Source of the DNA: Volutella citrinella
Lineage: Eukaryota; Ascomycota; Sordariomycetes; Hypocreales; Nectriaceae
Direction: 5' to 3'
DNA length: 64,000 nucleotides
Assembly: GCA_034401135.1 (NCBI GenBank)
Contig: JAWZSP010000003.1
Coordinates: 3,968,001-4,032,000 of the forward strand
The first letter of the stretch is position 1. Each line of letters begins with the position of its first letter. The notes below the pieces were generated by a model. The model saw only the letters and a list, made by a program, of their open reading frames with translations, was not told where the DNA came from and made no database searches. Below, one piece after another: positions 35,572 to 46,000 of the stretch. The translations under genes were made by a program, and so were the position numbers.

Positions 35572-37109
35572 TTTGACTTTGTTCCTGTTTCTTGTCCTTG
35601 TATAAAGATTAAGGTTGTTGCTGATGCTGCAAAAGGAGATGGGAAAACAGATGCTTTCAAAACTGGGGAGGGGTTTGTGTTCTTTGGTGAGAAGAGCGTT
35701 TGGCGAGCAAGAAAATCCGCAGATTCAGTTATTAGAGTGTATTAGAAAGTTGTGGTGCTGTGTTCTCGAAGCTGACCGGCAACTTGGAGATGTGATTTTG
35801 GTTTTTTGGTTGTTGATTTTCGATAAAGTGGTGGTGTATTAGAAAGATAGCGTAGAGACCAGCTCTAGGGACAAACAGAAAAACGCAAAGGGGGAGGGGG
35901 GAAAACGAAAAAGGGATTTTGAGATTGAAGAGCTTGCTGAAGAAAGAAGAAGGGAAAAAGAGAAAAAGCATTTGGGGGCGGCCGAGGAGGCCTTGTTATA
36001 TGAGGTGCGGCCAGACATCGCGGCCGCATTGACCGGGGTGAGGGGGGGGGACTGCTAGGCAGAGCAACAACACATACGGAGTATGCCGAGCACATAGGAC
36101 GCACAAGGACGCCAGGCCGATCACAGAAGATCCATGGTCCATCCCCGCTGCTCTCACTTCTTCGCATCGGGGCCTCGGGGCAGGGGAAAATGCCTCTCTG
36201 GCCATACAGGGACAAAGCCGCTTGACGGTGCTCATGTGCAGACCAAGGCCGCATGCAGGTAGCGTGCTAGTATCGCATGTCGCATTGCATGGGCCTGCCT
36301 GGGCGTTCACCTCAACAACCGGCCGAGCAGCAGGCTGCGATGGCGGGAGGGAGAGAGCATGTGGTTGTTGTGGGTGGAGTTGGGTAGTGGAGGAGGAGGT
36401 GAGGCTAGCACCCGTAGGGCAACGGGCTACTGCGGGCAGGCACATCGACATGTTTCCCAGGCCGGCCAATGGCAGCGCGCAGGCAGGGAAACACGGGCTG
36501 CGCAGCGTGGGCGACCCGTGCGAAGCCGTGTGATGGGCGGCGTCGCCTCGGCGGCTAAGCACGCTGATGGAGCCCCGGCCCCGGGCTCTCACTGGCCCAC
36601 CGCCCCGGGCTGGCCTGGCCGAGTGCTGGTGCAATATTTAGAAGCAGCCTCCCGCTCCAGGGGGGTGACCCAGCGGCTCCACTCGGGCCCCCGGGCTCTG
36701 CTAGTCCCAGGGCCTCCCCGCCCTCCCATGTCCGCCGCGGGCGTCTATTCCAGCGCCGCCATTCGCTCGTGCGACCGCTGGGTGAGGTGGAGGCTGGGCA
36801 GCCCTCCATCGCTGCGCAGGCCGACCAATGGCGGTGCGGGGTTGGCCGCCTTGGAGCGACGGCATCCCATCGTCACAATCCAGCAACACGGCAATTTGGT
36901 CGCTTGATCCCGTCTTCAATCTATCGCAGTTTGCGCCCGTAATGCTCCGCGACTCTCGTCAGCTTCATGGTAGGACACCCACATCGGCACCCACCTCAAC
37001 GGCGTCAGCGTCCGCCTCAGCATCCGCACGCGCACACCCATCCTCATCCTTGAACCTTGCGATGTTTCCCTTTGGCTTCTCGGCTTTGTACATTTCATAG
37101 TTTGTTTTT

Positions 37110-37126
37110 GTGTGTGTGTGTGTGTC
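37110..37126. repeat. GT microsatellite
   Basis: A short (GT)n tract, followed at 37140-37170 by imperfect TGTGCC/GGTGCC hexamers. Confidence 0.85.
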
Positions 37127-39393
37127 TCGCGTCATTCCCCCGTGCCTGTGCCTGTGCCGGTGCCCGTGTCGCTGTCCTCGCGTACCTGTGTGATAACATC
37201 ATCCCGGCCGGCCATGCAACCTCTCCCCTCCCTCTCTGCACACCGATGGACTGCTATACACGGGCCAGCCAGTCGCGGGCAGTGTGCTCCCGCCGCCTGC
37301 TTCGCTTCCACAGGCCTCGCTTCACCCGTCGGCGGTTTTTGCCTGTCGTGCGCAAACCCACCCGATTCATGGATCATGCACTCTCTATGCCGGTGATACT
37401 GTGCAGCCACCACGCCTCTATTGGCTCTTTAGCCCTCTCGCCGGCGCCGCCCATCTGCCAGCCGTCGGCGCTGCGGCACTAGTTGCATGAGCGACGACGC
37501 AGAGCTACAGTACAGTACCCGCTCTGCGCCGTCTGGATGCGGCAGTTCCAGTGAGGCAGGTCACTGGCTGATCGATAGTCACTGCTACTGTGCAGCAGTC
37601 CTGGATTTGCTATTGCGTGCGAGTCAGTGACGTGTAGGATGCTTTGGCCTGGCCTTGGCTGCCTGGTGCCCTCTTCCCAGATGCGAGTCTTCGGCTGTGT
37701 GGGCTTGAGTGTGCTTTGACAGCTCATAATTCTGCACTTTGAGAGTGCCGACATAGAGCTGAGACATGGTCGACGGCGTCATGCATCTCGGTGATCGTGT
37801 GTCCCCCAGTGACGGCCCTTGACTGGAGTGATGGAGCACTGCACTTGTTAGAGGGCGCATAGTGCGTCGAGCTGAAATTCCAACACACGCACGCACACAG
37901 CGCATGCTTCCCTTCTCAAGACCGATCACCCCCAGCGTTGCATTGGCAGTGTGTCTTACTGCTTTCGTGTCCGTCACATCCCTTACCGCCCAGCCCATAG
38001 TGTCCTATCCCTAAAGGAGCGAGGACCTCCGGCCCCATGATTGTCAGCTACTCGTCATCCGCAAACTCATCTGGAAGGTGATGTGGGTTGTGGCCAATGC
38101 CCACATTGACAAGCCGGCCGCCTGCGGGCCTCGGCCGGGGTTCTTTGTGCATCGCCAGGTGTGATGATGCGGCTGTAGACCATCACTAGGGTTGCGTCCG
38201 CGGTTATCTCGAGAGACAAGCTCTGATATTGGCTGTAGAGAAGGATCGGCCAGAAACGCAGTGTCCCAAGCGCAACTGGCAGAGTCTCTCAACAGGCATC
38301 AATCTGCAGTGCAGCGAATGGGGCCATCATGAGTTGCTGCGAGCGCAGAGCAACGCTATGGTTGCAACGCAGGACTTGCATCCATGGGGTCTCGTGGTTC
38401 GGCGCAGCTGCAGTTCCTTCGCATGCATTTGTCTATCTGGCATATTGGCTGCATGTCATGGACGCTTCGTCGCCCAGGCCAATTGCCGAAGGCCACTCCT
38501 CGAATCCTGCTCTCCCCCCTTGAATGCCTCTAACTGGATGAAAGAATCGCGCCAACCCCGCACCGAATGTCTCCAAACATGCAAGGCCTGTTTCTTGATG
38601 AGAATTGCTCAGCCGAGGAAGCGTAATATTCGAGACTCATGGACTACAAACGGCTTTCGAGCGGGGTAATACATGGCGGTCAATTGAAAGTGCAAAGCCC
38701 GAGAACAGACAATGATCTGTGCTGTGCTGTGTGGTTCGTCAAGGATTTGTGATATCACAACAATGGTGCTGACCCAGTTGAGGCATTCGATGGCTTTGGC
38801 TACTTGGCTGGGCTGTCATCAGTTCCGTTCGCCTAGGGGCGAAATAATTCCGGGTCTTCCCATCAATAGCCATTTTGACTGCATGAGTATCATTGAGACT
38901 GGAAACACCAAATGAAGTTCAGCCATGAAATGACCCGTAACGTTGGCCGTGCGAATCGCTTTGCCCTTCGCATATATTCTAGTAGAAACAGAAATACACA
39001 AAGCCAACTCTAAGAGATCCAGCAAACTAAGATACCTGGGGAGGACTCAACGGACGAGGTAGGTCTGAAAACAGGTTCACATACATGTACTGAACTCCGT
39101 CAGCACGATCATGATGCGACAGTGCAGCTACACAATAAAGGAACCAGACAACCCGCATCAATGAAGATGGTTGGAGAGATTTGCCATGATTGGCAACGAG
39201 ACGCCTTCTAATACCAGGACTGACTCTTTAAGCGACTCGGCGAACACTTGACAGTCGGACGTGGAATAGTTGATGGTTGATAAACTGTCCCCAGCGACAT
39301 CAGCCAAGACCGGAATACCATCGTTGACGTGCATCTTTGAATGCAAAACTGTCAGATACACCATAAATCTGACAAGAGATGGCGCGTTAAAGC

Positions 39394-39408
39394 TGACTCA
39401 GCTGAGTC
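39394..39408. promoter_or_regulatory. TGACTCA site within a 14-bp palindrome
   Basis: GACTCAGCTGAGTC at 39395-39408 is a perfect palindrome, preceded by T, so it includes TGACTCA, the Gcn4/Cpc1/AP-1 bZIP site. It lies about 260 bp upstream of the HD-domain gene. Function inferred from motif only. Confidence 0.4.
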
Positions 39409-39663
39409 TGGCCCACCGTGGACTCGTGAAGCCATTCACGACGCATCGTGAGTGAGCAGGGCGGTGACGGTGCACAATTGCTTGCTCTGTGGACCCGAAA
39501 CTTACCCAATCAGGCAATCACTAACCCAGGCAGCGTCAGGAACCACCAATCTTGGATGGAGGATTGACAATTTCATTCAAGAATTTGAGACAGCTTGGAA
39601 ACTCACCTCAGCCATCAACAACAGCAGCAGCAGCAGCAACTGCAGAACAAGTGGCAGAGCAGC

Positions 39664-40299
39664 ATGGGGTCGCAGCAAGACGCCATCGACGATGCCCTCA
39701 TCGCCAGCGTGACCGAGTATGTCGAGGCCTACATGGCCAGCTACGACGGCTCACACGACTTCAACCACATCCGCCGCGTTCTCCGACTGTCGCATCACAT
39801 CCAAGCCGTCACTCCAGGCACCCGCCGCTCGATTGTGACGCTCGCCGCGCTGCTGCACGACGTGGGGGACAAGAAGTACCTGAAGCCGGGCCAGGACGCG
39901 AGCCGCATGGTGTTTGAGGTGCTCGCGGCGCGGGGCTGCCCGGCCGAGCTCGCGGAGGAGATCCAGACCATCTGCCTCGGCGTCAGCTACTCGTCCGAGA
40001 TCAAGGACCCGGCCGGGGTGCTGGCGCTCATCGAGCGGCACCCGGAGCTGGCGGTGGTGCAGGACGCGGACCGGCTCGACGCCATCGGGGCCGTGGGCAT
40101 CGCGCGCACATTTGCGTTTGGCGGCGCAAAGAACCGCACCCTGGAGAACACCATGGAGCACTTTGACGACAAGCTGCTGCTGCTCGAGGGCATGATGAAG
40201 ACGGACGAGGGGCGCAAGCTGGCAAGGGAGCGGACGGAGCGGCTGGAAATGATGAAGGCCTGGTGGATTGCCGAGACGGGCGAGGACATTGCCGTCTAG
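39664..40299 (+). CDS. HD-domain metal-dependent phosphohydrolase
   Basis: A 211-residue single-exon protein of the small HD-superfamily type (YedJ/YpgQ-like). These are metal-dependent phosphohydrolases, often acting on nucleotides. Metal ligands are visible: His35 (FNHIRRV), the HD pair His65-Asp66 (ALLHDVGDKKY) and the late acidic motif QDADRLDAIGAVGIARTFAF (Asp134/Asp136). Helices between them fit the fold and the length is normal. The frame stays open upstream through a Gln-rich CAG/CAA run, but the first ATG in frame is 39664 (MGSQQDAIDD). Substrate unknown. Confidence 0.86.
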   Translation: MGSQQDAIDDALIASVTEYVEAYMASYDGSHDFNHIRRVLRLSHHIQAVTPGTRRSIVTLAALLHDVGDKKYLKPGQDASRMVFEVLAARGCPAELAEEIQTICLGVSYSSEIKDPAGVLALIERHPELAVVQDADRLDAIGAVGIARTFAFGGAKNRTLENTMEHFDDKLLLLEGMMKTDEGRKLARERTERLEMMKAWWIAETGEDIAV

Positions 40300-40990
40300 G
40301 TCATGGGGACTCGAATTGATAGGAGAGAGTGGCATAACCGACGCGATATGGCCAAAGCATGGAAAGCTGTGAAAAGGGGGAACATGGCAGCCGGTGCGGA
40401 TGCGGATGTGATGACTTGGGATGCCGAGCTGGCCCATCTGCCGTAAGATCTAGGCGATGGGTGGCCTAACTAATAGTGGTCCGCGTAGTCAGCGGACCGT
40501 CGAATCGAGCAATAAGCAACAGCCGAGCCATTCGCAACACATTGCACCATGGCCAGAAAGAAAAGATTCCAAAACAATTGGCCCTGTCTGATTCGCCGCA
40601 GCGGCTATGCGCAATGGCTATCGGTCCGTCAGCTATAAGATCAAGACGCTCTGTTTTCTCTGTGCGCATCAAGCTTGCGATGGTGTCACCCTCCCTCCAA
40701 AGGCCGAACTACTAGTAGTCTGGCAGTGCTCGCGACTTTGTTGTCGGAATTCAGAACCATACCGCGCGCCGCCGAATCTAGCCGTGAACCCGGACGGTCT
40801 GCCATGCAATTGCTGCGCCGCGTCGCGCTGCTTGGGACTAGTTGGCGACGTCTGAGCGTTGGAACCTTGAAGGTTCCGTCGGCAAGCATATAGCCGTTGC
40901 GTTGTGGCTGTTTCATTTTCCGAAGTACCTCTTCCTGAGGTGAGCTGAGAGCAAACTCAATTCAATCCTCTCCTAGTCAGGACGGAGACC
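40300..40990. other. Intergenic DNA before the F-box gene
   Basis: Noncoding; 3' flank of the HD-domain gene and promoter of the F-box gene. I see no features of note. Confidence 0.55.
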
Positions 40991-41956
40991 ATGCACTGGG
41001 TTGCAAGCCCCGGAGCCGTCGAGGGTGCTCACGTGGAAGTCGTCGCGGCATCGACGCCAACCCCGCACAACCTGACGATGCTACTGAATCCTCCCGCGAC
41101 AAAGTCCAAGCCCAGGATGACTGAAGGCCCGTTCGGCCCCGGCCCCGCCCCGGCCAACTCGCCTGATGGGCGCCACAACGGCACCAGTACTCGATGGGTC
41201 CGAGCGGACATCGACAAAAGCACCACTGCCACGAGCATCAGGCCAACCTTGCGCCTGCTGTCCCTGCCCGCTGAGATCCTTCTACACATCCTGGAATCCC
41301 TGGAGCACTCCGCACTGAAGCCTGCGCGCCAGACATGCCGCACGCTCAACGCCGTCCTCTCACGCCGGGCCTTTGCTGTCCTCGTCTCGTTCCTCGACCC
41401 GGCCATTGCACAGCACACCGTTGAATCCGCTGCACGCGACGCTCGCCTGCGTCGCAACATGCGCTCCATCTGGTCTCCGCGATGCGCTGTCCCCGCGGCG
41501 CTGCCCATCACGGAGGACTTCCTGCTCGCCGTCTGGGCAGGCGTGCGCGGCGAGTCGCACACCATCTCCTGTTGCAGCGACGCCGCTGACACTGGTGGTC
41601 GTGGTGGATCAGCCGCTAGCATCGCCGAGCCGATGCGGGATGGCGATGGGGGCCGCGCAAGGAACGGCGGCTTGTCAAAGCGCAACGGCTTGAGCTTGCG
41701 CGGCCTCCAGGCGGGGCTTGGCAGGCCAGATCTGACTGACGACGTGCTCAGAGCCGCCCTGTTCCGGTACGCCCTCTACCTGAGCTACATGACCCCCGGG
41801 GTGGCACGGCAGGCGTGGGTATTCGACGTGCTCCTCCAGCCGACGGGCAAAAAGAATGGCCAACCCAGGGCACTCGCTGCGTTGCGTTACACAGCCAGCC
41901 CCGATGACGCGGACCAGTGGGAGGGCTGTGAGCCGGGAACTTTAACGGGATACTGA
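40991..41956 (+). CDS. F-box domain protein
   Basis: A 321-residue single-exon protein. An F-box is seen at about residues 86-130: LLSLPAEILLHILESLEHSA followed by LKPARQTCRTLNAVLSRRAF, the pattern that docks Skp1 in SCF ubiquitin ligases. The first 80 residues are Pro/Thr-rich and likely disordered. After the F-box no WD40 or LRR repeats are seen. A Gly/Arg-rich linker is followed by a helical C-terminal part (DLTDDVLRAALFRYALYLSY). Target unknown. Fungal genomes carry many such proteins. Confidence 0.72.
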   Translation: MHWVASPGAVEGAHVEVVAASTPTPHNLTMLLNPPATKSKPRMTEGPFGPGPAPANSPDGRHNGTSTRWVRADIDKSTTATSIRPTLRLLSLPAEILLHILESLEHSALKPARQTCRTLNAVLSRRAFAVLVSFLDPAIAQHTVESAARDARLRRNMRSIWSPRCAVPAALPITEDFLLAVWAGVRGESHTISCCSDAADTGGRGGSAASIAEPMRDGDGGRARNGGLSKRNGLSLRGLQAGLGRPDLTDDVLRAALFRYALYLSYMTPGVARQAWVFDVLLQPTGKKNGQPRALAALRYTASPDDADQWEGCEPGTLTGY

Positions 41957-42477
41957 GCAAGGGGCATGTAAGACTACAGTAGCAGAGGATGCGAACGCAT
42001 GGCTTGGGTCTGGATCCGTGCATGGGCTGCCAAGGCAGGGAGACGACTGGTGTTGTCTACGGGGTGCGGATGAACATGATCACAATTGCATTTTATTTGT
42101 CAAGTATCGGGTTTTGTTTGCATCTATTTCGAAATGTGGGATTTCATTTCATCTTTGAGGTCTAATCATTAAGGAGTGGATTTCGCTATGCATGATATAA
42201 AAATAGAAAATGCACCATTGTATTAAATACCGATCAAACGCTTTTCCCGTGGTCCCAGGTTCTGTGGGGCGGAGCGCCGGTTTAAAACATTTGCCCCCGG
42301 ATTGGGCAAGTACCATGTAAATGTAACACCAAAACGCCTGACGCTTCCCTTAGAGGATCAAGTGTAAGAAGAATGACCAAAAACCCCCCGAGTTCATCCC
42401 ATTATTAACCCAAAGTATGTCTCGCTTCCAATCAAAGGATGGTAGTAGTAGTAGTAGTAGTAGTCGCCAGAGAATGT
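41957..42477. other. Intergenic DNA between F-box and GPI-protein genes
   Basis: Shared 3' flank of two convergent genes, A/T-richer, with a GTA triplet repeat at 42442-42464. Confidence 0.6.
42442..42464. repeat. GTA trinucleotide microsatellite
   Basis: Seven to eight GTA units just downstream of the GPI-protein stop codon. Confidence 0.9.
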
Positions 42478-43080
42478 TTATAGGAAAAAGGCAGCAGCGA
42501 CACCGACCAGAGCCAGCATGCTGATGCTGTTGGTGGCAGCGCTGGACACAGGCACGGATGTGGGACCGGGGTTGCCAGTGCTGGTCACGCTGGGCGGCTT
42601 GTTGCCAGAGTTGCCACCGTTGTTACCACCATTGTTGCCGCCATTGTTACCACCATTGCCAGGAGTTGTTCCGTTACCGGGTTGACCGTGGTGGCCGGGT
42701 GGGCTAGGAGTACCAGTAGATCCGGGGGCAGGGCCACCGGTAGCACCGGGAGGAGGGTATGGGATATCAGTCTTGTGACCAGCGGGAACGGTGTAAGTGA
42801 GCGTCTTGGTGATGGTGGAGCCCGGCGCGGTGGGGCAAGGGTACTCGTAGGTGACAGTCTTGGTGATGTCGGGCACGATAGGGACGGTGTATGTGGTGGT
42901 CTTGGTGATACTGGACTCGGGGTTGGTTGGGCAAGGATACACGTATGTCACTGTCTTGGTGATGCAGTCGGTGCTGGTGGGCACAGCGACGGTTGTGGTG
43001 TTTGAGTGCTCCCACCACCCGGGATGGGCGTTGACGGCAGAGGCAGCCGAGAGGGCAACGAGAATGCTGGATGTCCGCAT
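42478..43080 (-). CDS. GPI-anchored cell-wall protein with ITKTxTY repeats
   Basis: A 200-residue protein. A signal peptide (about residues 1-18, ending VNA) is followed by HPGWWEH and two N-glycosylation-like sites. Four tandem copies of an ITKTxTY unit follow, two of them ending YPCPT, so evenly spaced Cys pairs. Then come a Pro/Gly-rich stretch, repeated Asn-Gly-Gly units, a Ser/Thr-rich stalk and a C-terminal hydrophobic tail (SISMLALVGVAAAFFL) preceded by small residues. These are the marks of a GPI-anchored wall or plasma-membrane protein. No catalytic domain is seen. It probably serves in wall structure or surface properties. The repeats make its length likely to vary between strains. 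Confidence 0.82.
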   Translation of the reverse strand: MRTSSILVALSAASAVNAHPGWWEHSNTTTVAVPTSTDCITKTVTYVYPCPTNPESSITKTTTYTVPIVPDITKTVTYEYPCPTAPGSTITKTLTYTVPAGHKTDIPYPPPGATGGPAPGSTGTPSPPGHHGQPGNGTTPGNGGNNGGNNGGNNGGNSGNKPPSVTSTGNPGPTSVPVSSAATNSISMLALVGVAAAFFL

Positions 43081-46000
43081 TGTGTGTATGTAGAGTGTAG
43101 TAAAGTTGATTGGGAGAGTGATTTGTGTCTTCGTTCAGTGGCAGATGATGAGCGAGCGTTCCTGGTGTTGTTGGCTGTCTTCTTCTGTGTTGCTGTTGTA
43201 TAACGAAAGTACTAGTAGTAGATCGCCAAGGCTGAATCTGGAACGAGAGTCTTTTTGTGTGATGCAAGTGATGTGATGAACAAGAACCGGAACCAGTCGC
43301 AAGAAGGACTCGTCTTATATCTACGCGGCCTGGGAAACCTGTCGGCGCCACGCCTCCGGTAAGCAACGTGCAATCAAGTCGAAGAGGTTCCATTTCCACG
43401 CCCTTCTGGGCTAACCAGGTGCCGGGGTGGACGAGGCCGAGCAGGGGTGCTTAGGTTGACAGCCCAAAATAATGGCGATATGGATACGAGGTACCCTGCC
43501 CGGTGCACTGCCGTAATGCTGACGCCCAGTGACGTCCACTGACGCCCCTCCACCCCGTTGCCCTTTTGGGTAAAAATGGCTTGAAGTGGGCGCCGAGCGC
43601 ACTGGGACCCGTTATCATGGGTCGGCGAAATCCTCTTCGCACTAGCCTCACGTCATCTGCAAGACACTAGGCACTGGAGCCCGCCCATGTCATCCACGGA
43701 GGAACTCCAATGCCAGCCCTATGCCCCCAAGTACACTGATCCTCCAAGTGACAAGCAGCGGTAGGAGCGACAAGAGTGACGAAGCGCCCAAGTGCAGCAC
43801 TGGCAAGCTCGGCTCGCCAATCCATCGACATGCGGAGAGCCCCCAATTGCGAGCGGGCTCCACATTCATGGCACCGAAAAGGCCTCCAGCTCTCACCAGC
43901 CAGTCTTGCTCGGCGCGTCATTAGCCACGAACTTCGAAGTGCTGATGGGCTTCGGCGAACACACAACTTGCCCGGTGCTATTCTTGTCACACAAGGCTCG
44001 CCACGGCAGCAGAGAGATCTTGGGTCGGGCTGACCGGCTGGCTGGTGCGCCACATGTTGGAAAAAATAGATGCCAGAGCGCGAGGAAACGGAAGCCCGGC
44101 CTCGTGGTGGCGATGCCAGAGGTAACGAGACCCCGAAGGCGCCATGGCCACCTGGACTCGGGAGAACCACCGCTAGCGGGGCTTTTCCCAGCGCTAGCAG
44201 CCTGCCAGTGGCCCCAGCAGCCGTGGCCGAAATGTCAGAATCCGGAATCTTCAATACGCAAGGTATGCTGCCACTCGCGGCCCGACTTGAGAGTGAGTTG
44301 TTGGTGAGTCAGTCCCAATCACCGGACCGTCCGTATAGTGCCCGCCCGCTTTGATGTAGTCACTGCCGTGGTTTTTACCTCCCAGCTTGACCAGCTGGAG
44401 CTATCATTAGCGCCCGTGGTCGTATCGTCATCAGGCATGACCACCAGTTGATTTGATTTCATTCATTCTCCCTAGGCTGAAGACCGCAAAGTCGATAGTA
44501 TGGCTTAGCGTTCCCCGATGGTCCCAATCAGTTCAGTGGACGGCGAGTCGGCGACTATCAGACTCGGGAGGTCGTGGCGCAGTGCCGGAGCAACGTTGCT
44601 TACCCAAGAACCTTCTGCCGTCCCCCGATTTAGAATCGCTTGGCAACGCTAGCCCAGACTCAGCCTCGCAAATTCCTAGGACCAGCCACTTGGACGCAGC
44701 TGTACTGCCACAAATAGTAAAGTAGCCAACGCCACAGGCACACACGGCGAGCCACAGCGATCAGCGGCTGCGTAAAACGGCCCTGCACTGCCCTCCAGCG
44801 TCCGCTATATATCGGCCAGGCCTCCATCGACGCTGACGGCGTTGACACTTTTCCGCGTAAAAAAAAAGGCTGCTCGTTTCCATGTCTTGGCCTTGAGGCT
44901 TTGTGCCGAGTCCGATTTGCCGACCAAACTGGTCCACGCGGCCACCCAGAGCGCGAGCATTCCATTGCATTGTTACCTGCTCGCTCTCGTCGCCAAGGAC
45001 GGATGCTAGGACACTGTCACGCTATTAGCGTCGGGTGGACATATGATGGATGTCGGTCCGGTTGAGGTGCGCCTTGGGTCGAATTTCTCGTATTTGGATC
45101 ACTTGGACAGAACCACACCACCTCCAGCCTGCCTGACGAAAGGGCCCCGACTGCGACGTTGGTCACCACTAATGACACCGCTGGCACGAGTTGCGTCGGC
45201 CGCCCAAGATTCACCCTAGCGCACGCCCCCCATGTCGGACTTTTGGAATTATCATCGTGGCGGATCCGATCGAGCATGTCCCGCACTCGGATCGGAAGGA
45301 TTTTAACTCGCGGACTGCCAGATTCGGGATGAGATTAGCCCTTGGTGACAGCAGAGTCTATAGGCAGCTTGGGTGGCCGCTGCATGGCTCTGTCTTCGAA
45401 AATCACCCATCCCACTGCCAGATTGGTGAGGCGGGATGTCCCACAGGGCAACCCAAACGGCCGGCTCAGACAGAGGAAGCGGTTGTCATTGCGAGGAGAG
45501 TGTATCGTTGACCTCGTGCCGCTCACGGAGCGACAATGGCCGTTGCCAAAAGAGATAGAGAAATCGAACCATAATGGCAGGATGATTGGGTCCAGAACAG
45601 TAGGCGACCAGATGCAAGGCATGATGCCCATGGCGGGCAGAGCCACACCTTGCAAGATGCAGGCTTCGATGATGTGGAGAAGTAGCGAGACATCTCAGAT
45701 ATCTGTGTCCCCGTGGAGGGGTTGACTATGGTAAGCAGACCTCGGCACTGGCCGATGGGCGATATTGCCCGCGGATAGCGATCTGCTCTCTTGTGATGCC
45801 CGGTTGCGTGTTATCTTGCGCCGATCCCCGTGTCCCATCCTCTTCCAAACGGATGCCCTTTAATGGTCCTTGAGCTTCACATCGTGAGCCTCCAGGCTCC
45901 CTTCTCTGCCCAGCCGGAAGAGCAAGGTTACCGCCATGTCCAAGGTTCGCTCGATCAGACCTTTCCCCCGCTATGCACGAACAAACTAGCTCGTCTTGCA

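Larger units (their letters stand above)
35572..39663. other. Four-kilobase intergenic region
   Basis: Promoters of the EsdC-like gene (left) and the HD-domain gene (right). It includes a GT repeat (37110-37126) followed by TGTGCC repeats (about 37140-37170). A TGACTCA-containing palindrome lies at 39395-39408, and a CAG/CAA run sits just before 39664. No gene supported. Confidence 0.55.

Noticed and set aside
34254..35660. 468-codon minus-strand frame rich in Ser/Pro/Arg
   Set aside because: Shifted frame of the EsdC-like gene; the other frame carries the CBM48 domain.
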